Shown: positions 20,542-27,619 of the stretch, one piece after another | Layout of the letters: each line of letters begins with the position of its first letter | Position numbering within the stretch: position 1 is the stretch's first letter | Source of the DNA: Williamsia sp. | Lineage (GTDB): Bacteria > Bacteroidota > Bacteroidia > Chitinophagales > Chitinophagaceae | Assembly: GCA_015069695.1 (NCBI GenBank) | Contig: JADCRZ010000007.1 | Span: 173,509 to 237,508 of the forward strand | Direction: 5' to 3' | Length of the DNA stretch: 64,000 nucleotides | Notes under the pieces: generated by a model | What the model was told of the DNA's origin: nothing | Seen by the model: the letters and a program-made list of their open reading frames with translations, nothing else | The model's database searches: none | Made by a program: the position numbers and the translations under genes

Positions 20542-21069
20542 CTACTGAACCGTTGCCGCAGGCTTGAAATCCAGGCAAACCGAGTTCATACAAAAACGCT
20601 TGTGCGTGGGTGGCGGCCCGTCGTCAAAGATATGGCCAAGGTGACTGTTGCACCGGGCGCAAATAACTTCTGTCCGGTCCATGCTGTGTGAAGAGTCCGG
20701 TTTGTAAATAACACTGTTGCTTCTAACCGGCTCAAAGAAGCTGGGCCAGCCGCAGATGCTTGAAAACTTGGCCTCAGATCTGAACAATTGATTGCCGCAA
20801 ACAGCGCAGTAATAAGTACCGATGGGATTATCTTTCCAATACTTACCGGTGAAGGCTCTTTCCGTACCCCTTTCTCTGGCAACCCAATAGAGCTCCTGCG
20901 GCAATATTTTTTTCCACGCTGCGTTGGAAACTTCCAGGTGGGCAGTATCAGAAGTAGAATAATAAGGATTGTTTTCGTGCCCCTTTTCAGTCGGATGCTG
21001 GGAGCAGGAGAAAACAAAAACAGAAAACAGCAGGAGCAAAGAACGGGACAATTTACGGTGAGTGATCAT
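20542..21069 (-). CDS. msrB: Peptide-methionine (R)-S-oxide reductase, lipoprotein form
   Basis: This 175-residue MsrB reduces R-methionine sulfoxide in proteins. The N-terminus is a lipoprotein signal with Cys22 (VFVFSCSQ), so it should act in the periplasm on a membrane anchor. Zinc-binding cysteines are Cys88/Cys91 (CAVCG) and Cys137/Cys140 (CARCN). The catalytic cysteine is Cys160 in RFCMNS, and GWPSFFEP and HLGHIFDDGP are family motifs. Its ATG overlaps the stop of msrA (ATGA-type overlap at 21066-21069), so the two are translationally coupled and provide both stereo-specificities in the same compartment. Confidence 0.95.
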   Translation of the reverse strand: MITHRKLSRSLLLLFSVFVFSCSQHPTEKGHENNPYYSTSDTAHLEVSNAAWKKILPQELYWVARERGTERAFTGKYWKDNPIGTYYCAVCGNQLFRSEAKFSSICGWPSFFEPVRSNSVIYKPDSSHSMDRTEVICARCNSHLGHIFDDGPPPTHKRFCMNSVCLDFKPAATVQ

Positions 21070-21674
21070 GATTTCTTCAGTTTGCTCTTAAATACTTTCT
21101 TAAATTCTGCCAGTTCAGGTTCGATCACCCGTTTGCAATACTGTAGTTCAGGATGCTGGTTGTAAAAGTTCTGCATGTCCTTTGCCGCCGGATAAAATGC
21201 TGTAAAGGGGGATACTTCTGTCACGATCGGTTTTTTATACGCGTGCTCTTCATTGAGTCTTTTGATATAAAAGAGGGCTTTTTGTTTTTGCCCCGCATTG
21301 TGGTAAAAGATAGCCGAGCGATACTGCGTTCCCACATCATTGCCCTGGCGGTTCAGGGAGGTGGGATCGTGTGCGGTAAAAAACGCTTCCAGCAATTCAT
21401 CAAAACTGATCACTGCCGGGTTATACAAAATATTGCAGGTTTCTGCATGACCGGTTGTACCTGTACAAACCTCTTTGTAAGTTGGATTGATTGTTTTCCC
21501 GCCGGCAAAACCTGACACAACTTTCTCAACGCCTCTCAACTGCATAAACTTTGCTTCAGTACACCAGAAACAACCCGTGGAAAAAGTGGCCGTATCAAGT
21601 TTTGCACGTGCCGGGGCACCAAAAGAACGGCTTACGAGTACAAGAAACAGGAGTAGTACGGAAAAATGCCTCAT
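21066..21674 (-). CDS. msrA: Peptide-methionine (S)-S-oxide reductase, exported
   Basis: This 202-residue MsrA reduces S-methionine sulfoxide. A cleavable signal peptide covers about residues 1-19 (ending RSFGA). The active-site motif GCFWCTE follows at residues 34-40, with catalytic Cys35. Family motifs include VSGFAGG, PTYKEVCTGTTGHAE and FFTAHDPTSLNRQGNDVGTQYRS. The resolving cysteine is probably the Cys of LQYCKRV near residue 170. It is the first gene of a two-gene operon with msrB and overlaps it. Confidence 0.95.
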   Translation of the reverse strand: MRHFSVLLLFLVLVSRSFGAPARAKLDTATFSTGCFWCTEAKFMQLRGVEKVVSGFAGGKTINPTYKEVCTGTTGHAETCNILYNPAVISFDELLEAFFTAHDPTSLNRQGNDVGTQYRSAIFYHNAGQKQKALFYIKRLNEEHAYKKPIVTEVSPFTAFYPAAKDMQNFYNQHPELQYCKRVIEPELAEFKKVFKSKLKKS

Positions 21675-21860
21675 ATTGTATAAAAGTTTCGGCTGCTTTA
21701 AGAAGATGCAATTTAGAACATCAGGGTATCAACGGAAATATAAAATCTCTGTTTCAATACAGCCAGCCCCTCAATCTTGTTACGTTAAAACAATAAATTA
21801 ATGTTAAGAAGCCTGGAAAGCACTTTGTGTGTTGACAAAGCGGTGAAAATCAGCCTATAT

Positions 21861-21896
21861 TTAAGGGAGAAAATTTAACCCTTAAACCCTTTTTTC
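21861..21896. terminator. Weak hairpin with T-run upstream of a DUF3592-like gene
   Basis: Arms ttaaggg and cccttaa (21861-21867 and 21879-21885) flank an A/T-rich loop, and a run of T follows shortly after. It could be a terminator or attenuator in the leader of the gene at 21936. Confidence 0.3.
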
Positions 21897-21935
21897 TCAT
21901 CATGTAATATTTGTTACTCCCTAATACATATTGAC

Positions 21936-22370
21936 ATGATTTTTACCCGCTCGCTCTTCTTTATTTTTATTTTCAGTATAACGGTCGCTCCTTTCATTGT
22001 GTACAAGTTGTTTTGGATCTTAAGATCAAAACAAACTGCAGGGATCGCCAGCTTTACATCAAAAGAATACCTGGGGCAATTACCGCGGCAATTTGCAGTG
22101 ATCAAATTTTATGTCAATAAAGATACCATCTGGTTTCACGGCATAGACAACCAGCTATTTGCAAAAGGCCAGCCAGTTCAGGTAAGATACCAGCGCAGCA
22201 ACCCGTCAGACGCCCGGGTAGACAATTTTAAAGGCTTATGGATCGACACATTGATTTATATCAGCCCTGCCCTTTTGGTAATCATCATTGCTTACCTCCA
22301 CCCCGACCTGGTTCCCCGCGGATCAAAGATTCGCATAAACCGGAAGAAACCCTTCTTATGGATTGTTTAG
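21936..22370 (+). CDS. Two-helix membrane protein, DUF3592-like
   Basis: This 144-residue protein has a TM helix at about 5-27, a globular segment, and a second TM helix at about 106-124. The middle part, with VQVRYQRSNPSDARVDNFKGLW, resembles the conserved core of DUF3592 proteins, in which a small extracytoplasmic domain sits between two helices. No enzymatic motif is visible. It stands alone between the msrA promoter region and the UmuD-like gene. The function is unknown. Confidence 0.65.
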   Translation: MIFTRSLFFIFIFSITVAPFIVYKLFWILRSKQTAGIASFTSKEYLGQLPRQFAVIKFYVNKDTIWFHGIDNQLFAKGQPVQVRYQRSNPSDARVDNFKGLWIDTLIYISPALLVIIIAYLHPDLVPRGSKIRINRKKPFLWIV

Positions 22371-22497
22371 GTGTCTACTCCTTGATATATCCTAAACATC
22401 TTTTTTATGTATTCTCCACAAACTCCTGTCCAGCAAGCGCTTCCATGCAGGTAAACATATAAAAAAAGATGGATGTTAAAAATTTTAGTTGTTAATA

Positions 22498-22514
22498 TAC
22501 TAAATTATTTAGTA
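22498..22514. promoter_or_regulatory. 17-bp palindrome upstream of the UmuD'-like gene
   Basis: The sequence tactaaattatttagta is a perfect 7-3-7 palindrome centred about 35 bp before the ATG at 22541. Outer arms ttagttg (22485-22491) and caactaa (22524-22530) flank it. The position suits a repressor operator. The binding protein is unknown. Confidence 0.5.
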
Positions 22515-22540
22515 ATTTTATTTCAACTAACCTAACCAAC

Positions 22541-22909
22541 ATGTTATTTCCGTCACCTGCAAGGGAATATACCGAACCCGGTATAGACCTCAACAAAGAA
22601 CTCATACAGCACCCGCACGCCACTTTTTTCATGCAAGTCGAAACGGACGCCATGATCGATGCGCACATGCCTCCCGGTTCCCTGCTCGTTATAGACAGGG
22701 CCATACCGGCGAAAAACGGAGACATCATTGTAGCCGTTTTAAGCGGAGCATTCACAGTCAGGCGGCTGGTAAAGAACGAACACACCTGCTGGTTGTATCC
22801 TGCCAACAGGCAATATCGTGAGCAGAAGATCACCCCTGAAATGAACATGACCATCTGGGGTGTCGTGATCCAGATCATTGTCAATCCCAAGGCAGTCATA
22901 AATATATAG
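22541..22909 (+). CDS. UmuD'-like S24 family protein lacking the protease dyad
   Basis: The 122-residue protein aligns by eye along its whole length with E. coli UmuD from Phe26 onward (FPSPA-EY, IDLN--LIQHP-AT-F, GDI--AV--G-FTV--L, WGVV). It starts with MLFPSPA, almost exactly where RecA-stimulated cleavage generates UmuD'. The next upstream in-frame codons reach a stop at 22493 with no start codon, so the N-terminal arm is absent. The catalytic serine of GDSM is Ala (TDAM), and the lysine of FTVKKL is Arg (FTVRRL). The fold and dimer interface should be kept but self-cleavage cannot occur. No umuC follows; two small unknown genes do. It may act as a polymerase cofactor or have a new role. 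Confidence 0.88.
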   Translation: MLFPSPAREYTEPGIDLNKELIQHPHATFFMQVETDAMIDAHMPPGSLLVIDRAIPAKNGDIIVAVLSGAFTVRRLVKNEHTCWLYPANRQYREQKITPEMNMTIWGVVIQIIVNPKAVINI

Positions 22910-23066
22910 TCTTACCTCTTTCTATCTACATGAGAAGATGGAACTGCATGGATGCAGCCACTCAGCCATGCCCGGTTGCAAGAACACATGCCTGCTTCGT
23001 GCCAGTCACCTCTCTCCTGTTACACTCCACACAAATAGGATTTGCTGACCCTTAAAATTTACAAAT

Positions 23067-23567
23067 ATGTTCAATCCTTTTATCCGGTTCATGCCGGAAC
23101 TAATTGATGCATTCAGAAAGAAGGGAGAGCCATACCTGGTTTCCCATACTTTTAAAGCAGGCGTTGATGTGTTTACACCAGGCAAAACAGCCCTGATGTT
23201 CTCGCAGTACGCCAACAACAGCCATGCGCAGGTTCACCTGCAAACTGTGAAAGCCGACAGATGGGCAGCCCTTATTGATCTGGAGAATGAAAAGCATCGC
23301 AACAAAGTGCTGGAGATGCTGCTGCCTGCCTCCTCTTACCTGGTATTCTCCAATCTGACGCACGACAATGAAACAGTCGTGAATTTTACAAACAAGTACT
23401 GCGCTGATAAGCTGCAGCGCTACCTGAAACGGCATACCAACTGGAGGAACTCCTCCTACAAAAATTTGCGGCCAAAAATACAGCTGATCTATGGAGAGAT
23501 GTTCATTGTTGTGCAATCCGGCTCCCAGCAGCTGCGCATCAAATTCACCGAAATTGAAAACTATTGA
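23067..23567 (+). CDS. Unknown protein downstream of the UmuD'-like gene
   Basis: A 166-residue soluble protein with no signal peptide or TM helix, which I do not recognise. It looks mixed alpha/beta: an amphipathic start (FMPELIDAFRKKGEPYLVS), a central charged helix (WAALIDLENEKHRNKVLEML), a basic segment (KLQRYLKRHTNWRNSSYKNL) and a beta-rich end (IQLIYGEMFIVVQSG, LRIKFTEIENY). The basic stretch could contact nucleic acid, but that is a guess. It lies 157 bp after the UmuD'-like gene and 2 bp before the next gene, so the latter pair is an operon. Confidence 0.7.
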   Translation: MFNPFIRFMPELIDAFRKKGEPYLVSHTFKAGVDVFTPGKTALMFSQYANNSHAQVHLQTVKADRWAALIDLENEKHRNKVLEMLLPASSYLVFSNLTHDNETVVNFTNKYCADKLQRYLKRHTNWRNSSYKNLRPKIQLIYGEMFIVVQSGSQQLRIKFTEIENY

Positions 23568-23569
23568 TC

Positions 23570-23839
23570 ATGGACAAACCCCATTTTCAGCTAACCGTTG
23601 CCTTTGGTGAAAAGATATGCAAGTACCGGGTTTACCGCATTGGCATCGGCAAATACAAGGTACAAGGAAGAAACAGGTCTGTAACGATCACGCTGGATCA
23701 CAAGCTGCTGGATGGCCAGATGAACCAATTTTGTGTAAACATCCTGGCAGAGGCCATCCGGTACAAGGAATTTTATAAGCCGGAAGCGATGGGAGCGGCA
23801 TCGCAAAGATCTACACTGCTCAAGAAGCTCAATAAGTAG
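23570..23839 (+). CDS. Unknown small basic protein, operon partner of the preceding gene
   Basis: An 89-residue protein from the ATG at 23570, two bases after the preceding stop; a TTG at 23564 is also in frame but less likely. It is rich in Lys and Arg, with alternating beta-strand-like segments (FQLTVAFGEKICKYRVYRIGIGKYKV, SVTITLDH) and a C-terminal helix (NILAEAIRYKEFYK), ending in a basic tail. I do not recognise the family. Tight spacing suggests co-translation with the 166-residue protein. Confidence 0.65.
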   Translation: MDKPHFQLTVAFGEKICKYRVYRIGIGKYKVQGRNRSVTITLDHKLLDGQMNQFCVNILAEAIRYKEFYKPEAMGAASQRSTLLKKLNK

Positions 23840-23871
23840 AAGGAGGGTTGAAAACATATATAATTAAGTCA

Positions 23872-23907
23872 GTTGTACAAGGCAACTAACAGCATGCCTT
23901 GTACAAC
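23872..23907. terminator. Perfect 13-bp hairpin between convergent genes
   Basis: Arms gttgtacaaggca (23872-23884) and its exact complement (23895-23907) surround a 10-nt loop. It sits between a rightward and a leftward gene end, so it probably serves both, though no long T-run follows. Confidence 0.65.
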
Positions 23908-23911
23908 CTTC

Positions 23912-24760
23912 TCACTGCCGCGGGTATGCCTCCTTTCTTCTGTTCAGCGTATAACTAAAATCTTCATTGCCAACCAGCAACTGCTCATTTGCCCCAATGA
24001 AAAACAAGATATTGTCGTCTCCTTTCAGGAGATTGAGTGCGTGGGTCCATTTATCAGAACTCAGCTGGTAGACGATGCGACCATTTTGTCCGGTTACGAT
24101 TTGCCAGTTGCCTCTTGCCATGGTTTCTTTTCTGTGGCCGATGCCGTTCATAAGAAAATAAGAGGGGTGCCCCGTTACAGAATCGGTGTAAAAAATGAAA
24201 TACCATTTCATTTTATTACAAGCTGCGCTTTTCTCCAGTCCAAGCAGGGCAGATAATTCCTGGCAGGGTGTCCTTCCTTCGAAAACCAGCGGACTTTCAA
24301 CACGCGTACCCACAGCCCTGATGTTAAACCCACCCATTTGGACCGGATGTATGCTGTTCAGCGCATAACTGTATCCGCCGTTCCCGATAAGCATCTGATC
24401 CGCATGATCAAGAAAATGCAATACGTTCGGATTGACTTCTACCATTGAAATCTTCTTGCCATTGTGCTTAAGATGAGAAAAATTGTTCGACCGGGTTAGT
24501 TGTCCATCAAAAGCTACGCTTTGTTCGTTGGAAAATCCGGGTGTTCCGGGTTGTGCCAGGCCATACTGGCATTGAAGCTTGAAACTTCCTGCATCGATCT
24601 CCAGTTTCCAGCGGATAAAATCAATAGAGTCGGTCAAAGATATTTGAAGAAAATCCCGGACAACAGGATGCGCTGGTGTACTGCCAACATAGGTTAGCAC
24701 GGCCGCGGCAGTCCCAAAGTATGTAAACACAGAAAACAGCAAAAAGAAAAAGCTTTTCAT
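23912..24760 (-). CDS. Exported protein with internal duplication, unknown function
   Basis: A 282-residue protein with an N-terminal signal peptide or anchor (FFFLLFSVFTYFGTAAAVL). Two related halves end in matching segments: VLHFLDHADQMLIGNGGYSYALN at about residues 110-132 and ILFFIGANEQLLVGNEDFSYTLN near the C-terminus. Two Cys residues lie in the linker between the halves (PCQEL and AACNK). The repeated (L)xxGNxxxSYxLN pattern is familiar from Bacteroidota envelope proteins, some related to the NlpE fold, but I cannot name a family with confidence. It stands alone, convergent with the unknown pair. Confidence 0.6.
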   Translation of the reverse strand: MKSFFFLLFSVFTYFGTAAAVLTYVGSTPAHPVVRDFLQISLTDSIDFIRWKLEIDAGSFKLQCQYGLAQPGTPGFSNEQSVAFDGQLTRSNNFSHLKHNGKKISMVEVNPNVLHFLDHADQMLIGNGGYSYALNSIHPVQMGGFNIRAVGTRVESPLVFEGRTPCQELSALLGLEKSAACNKMKWYFIFYTDSVTGHPSYFLMNGIGHRKETMARGNWQIVTGQNGRIVYQLSSDKWTHALNLLKGDDNILFFIGANEQLLVGNEDFSYTLNRRKEAYPRQ

Positions 24761-24895
24761 ATCTTTTCTTTTAAGGTAAGAACGGATTGGGTAGTTTGAT
24801 CAGGGATTATATGAATTGCTCCCTTTTCTTGATCAATGACCTGCATGAACCAGCCAGACGGCTACCCACCATTCTGATCAACCACTTCATGCCTT

Positions 24896-24934
24896 GAAAG
24901 CGAACGGTTCTGCACCAAAAACGAACAGTTGAGC
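24896..24934. promoter_or_regulatory. Direct cgaac repeats spaced 21 bp upstream of the second FtsX gene
   Basis: The segments gaaagcgaac (24896-24905) and aaaaacgaac (24917-24926) place the same cgaac core 21 bp apart, two helical turns. The right copy continues as cgaacagttgagc, identical to the complement of 17841-17853 ahead of the other FtsX gene. This suggests a shared regulator. Confidence 0.4.
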
Positions 24935-25020
24935 AGTTAAAACCTGTTATTATATTTTGACAATCAACTTATTAAAAATTGGCTCCTTTTTTAGGGGGCA
25001 TAATAAAAGACTAACTTCCC

Positions 25021-27486
25021 ATGTTCAAGAACTATTTTAAAATAGCTATCAGAACGCTGCTGAGGAATAAACTGTATACAGCCATCAACATTGCCGGGCT
25101 TACATTTGGCTTAAGTTGTTTTCTGCTGACAGGTCTTTACTTGTTTGATGAGCTTACATTTGACCAGCAGCATAGCCGGGCCAGCCGCATATACAGGGTC
25201 ATTGAAAACAAAAATGACAATGGTGAATCAACCGCCATTGCAGCAGCGGGATACAAATTGTCGGAAGAGTCAAAAAGATCGATTGCAGGTGTAGAAAATG
25301 CCACCCGCTTTCAACGGACCGGAAGAGCCAATATTTTGAATCCTGAAAACCCATCCGTTTTTTTCCAGGAAACAGTAACCATCGCGGATGAGAATCTCTT
25401 AAAGATATTTGATTTTCCTCTTGTTGCAGGCGATAAATCGACTGCCTTGAAAGAACCCTATTCCATCATCATCAACGAAGACCTGGCTCTTCGCCTGTTT
25501 AATAAGACCGATGTCGTTGGCAAATTGTTACAGTTCAGCCACCTGCAAGCACCCCTGAAAATTACCGGTGTACTAAAAAATCCTTCCCGCAATTCCAGTT
25601 TTGATTTCAGTTCAGTTATGTCTGAATCTTCTGACTACAATTCTGAGTTCTTCAAACAAGTTCAGGCAACAGATTGGCTTTCCAACAATTTCACCACCTA
25701 TGTATTACTAAAACCAGGCACAAACGAAAAAACTGTCGCAACAGAAATCTCTAAACTGGTTCATGCCAGTTACAAAGCACCTGCAGGAACTTTATTTTCC
25801 TTCCGTCTTCAGCCGTTAACAGATGTTCACCTGGACTCAAAAGATATTGTTGACGGCGCCCGGAACTCCAATGTGGAAGCCATTTCACAGGGAAATCCTT
25901 TGTACATAAAAATATTTTCTTTTATTGCCTTGTTTGTGCTGCTGATTGCTGGCATCAATTACATGAACCTTACCACTGCCAGCGCTTCGGGCCGGTTAAA
26001 GGAGATCGGTGTCCGCAAAGCCGTCGGCGCGCTGAAGAGCAATCTGGTCAGGCAGTTTCTCTTTGAGTCGTTGGTTGTAACGCTGATCTCCTTCTTTTTG
26101 TCTGTAGGCGTGGTGAATGTGCTGTTTCCTTCCTTTAACCAGTTTTTAGACAAGCATCTTTCCCTTGGCTTTTCAACAGACTACCGTGCCTGGTTATACG
26201 CAATCAGCTTTGCTGTCCTCATTGGTTTTTTGTCCGGCAGTTATCCCGCGCTCATGCTTTCCCGCTACCAGCCTGTATCCCTGTTGAAAAGGCTGAAGAG
26301 CCGTTCCAGCGGGGATCTTTCTTTAAGAAAAGGGCTGGTTGTTTTCCAGTTTACAGTTTCGGTTGTAATCATTATTACAACGATCGTACTGATCATGCAG
26401 GTGCGTTATATGAACCATACTGACCTGGGATTTAACAAAGATCTTTTGGTAGTCATCGATGTAAACACCGGTAAGGCAAGAACAAATTTTGAAGCAGTCA
26501 AAACTGAAATGGCCAGACTGGCAGCCGTAAAAGGGGTATCTGCCACCTCAAGGGTACCGGGTGAATGGAAGACATACCGGACAGTGAAGATAAAAAGCAG
26601 CGGAAGCATACCGGATGAAAAACAAGCTTATCTGTTTGGTGCCGACAAAGATTTTTTAGAAACATTTGAAATCAAGCTTTTGAAAGGAAGAAACTTTGAC
26701 CAGCCTTCTGATTCCAACACCGTTATGCTGAACGAAACAGCAGCCCGGATGCTTGGCATTAATGAACCGGCAGGACAACCGGTGCAGATCCCCTCCTATT
26801 CAAGAGGGGAGGCATTCAGACCAGTTTACCCGAACAAGATCCCGTTCGCACCAACTGTGATCGGCATTGTAAAGGATTTTCATTTTCAGACCCTGCACGA
26901 TAAGATTGAACCCCTGGTGCTTGCTTATAACAACAACCCGATCCACGACATAGACTACTACACTGTCAGAATTGTTCCGGCAGATATCCAGGGTACGCTA
27001 AACCAGCTAAAGCAAATCATGGTAAACAACGACAAAAACGATCCTTTTGAATACCATTTTTTAGACCAGCAGCTTGCATTGTTTTATGTGGATGACGCGC
27101 GCAGGCAAACGATCCTTGTATGGATAGCTGTAGCAACTATTTTTATTGCCTGTTTAGGTCTCTTTGGACTGGCCACTTACTCAGCCGAACAAAGAGTCAA
27201 GGAAATAGGTCTGCGAAAAGTGCTGGGGGCAACGGTTCTGAACCTGACGGCCCTGTTATCAAAAGACTTTCTGAAGCTGGTCTTTATTGCCAACGGCATT
27301 GCCTTTCCGATCGCCTGGTGGGCTTCCAGCAAGTGGTTGCAGGAGTATGCTTACCATGTAAACGTACAATGGTGGATTTTTGCTGTGGCTGGCATCGCAG
27401 CTTGCTTGTGTGCCTTGTTTACGGTTTCCTACCAGGCCATCAGGGCTGCTATCGCCAATCCCGTAAAAAGCTTGCGAGCAGAGTAA
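25021..27486 (+). CDS. FtsX/MacB-type ABC transporter permease (second copy)
   Basis: An 821-residue inner-membrane permease starting MFKNYFKIAIRTLLRNK. It has an N-terminal TM helix (about 20-42), a MacB-like periplasmic domain, an FtsX domain with KEIGVRKAVGALKSNL, a second periplasmic domain, and a last FtsX domain with KEIGLRKVLGATVLNL, ending ANPVKSLRAE. It shares layout and motifs with the gene at 18035. No ATPase gene is adjacent. The substrate is unknown; such proteins often export lipids, peptides or drugs, or regulate the envelope. Confidence 0.92.
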   Translation: MFKNYFKIAIRTLLRNKLYTAINIAGLTFGLSCFLLTGLYLFDELTFDQQHSRASRIYRVIENKNDNGESTAIAAAGYKLSEESKRSIAGVENATRFQRTGRANILNPENPSVFFQETVTIADENLLKIFDFPLVAGDKSTALKEPYSIIINEDLALRLFNKTDVVGKLLQFSHLQAPLKITGVLKNPSRNSSFDFSSVMSESSDYNSEFFKQVQATDWLSNNFTTYVLLKPGTNEKTVATEISKLVHASYKAPAGTLFSFRLQPLTDVHLDSKDIVDGARNSNVEAISQGNPLYIKIFSFIALFVLLIAGINYMNLTTASASGRLKEIGVRKAVGALKSNLVRQFLFESLVVTLISFFLSVGVVNVLFPSFNQFLDKHLSLGFSTDYRAWLYAISFAVLIGFLSGSYPALMLSRYQPVSLLKRLKSRSSGDLSLRKGLVVFQFTVSVVIIITTIVLIMQVRYMNHTDLGFNKDLLVVIDVNTGKARTNFEAVKTEMARLAAVKGVSATSRVPGEWKTYRTVKIKSSGSIPDEKQAYLFGADKDFLETFEIKLLKGRNFDQPSDSNTVMLNETAARMLGINEPAGQPVQIPSYSRGEAFRPVYPNKIPFAPTVIGIVKDFHFQTLHDKIEPLVLAYNNNPIHDIDYYTVRIVPADIQGTLNQLKQIMVNNDKNDPFEYHFLDQQLALFYVDDARRQTILVWIAVATIFIACLGLFGLATYSAEQRVKEIGLRKVLGATVLNLTALLSKDFLKLVFIANGIAFPIAWWASSKWLQEYAYHVNVQWWIFAVAGIAACLCALFTVSYQAIRAAIANPVKSLRAE

Positions 27487-27512
27487 CGCCAAATCAGATT
27501 GAGCAGGATGGT

Positions 27513-27619
27513 TTACTCTGTATGTAAACTCTTCACCGGATTGGCGATGGCAGCCCTGATGGTATGAAGGCTCACGGTAACAACCGCCGCCATCAAAGCC
27601 ACGGCGTTCAATACAGGTC
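27513..27619 (-). pseudogene. C-terminal remnant of a third FtsX-type permease
   Basis: Read leftward, the last ~35 codons of an FtsX permease are intact, including the diagnostic end TIRAAIANPVKSLHTE and a stop at 27513-27515. The rest of the gene is missing, replaced by the susD-type gene whose stop lies at 27620. It faces the complete permease ending at 27486. About 50 bp of the two gene ends (27436-27485 and 27513-27563) are similar in inverted orientation and could pair as a hairpin. Confidence 0.75.

Noticed and set aside
22541..23839. umuDC operon
   Set aside because: No Y-family polymerase motifs occur downstream, and the two following proteins are far too small.
24761..25020. Sigma-54-type promoter (ttggctcc) upstream of the second FtsX gene
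   Set aside because: The -12 GC element at the right spacing is absent.
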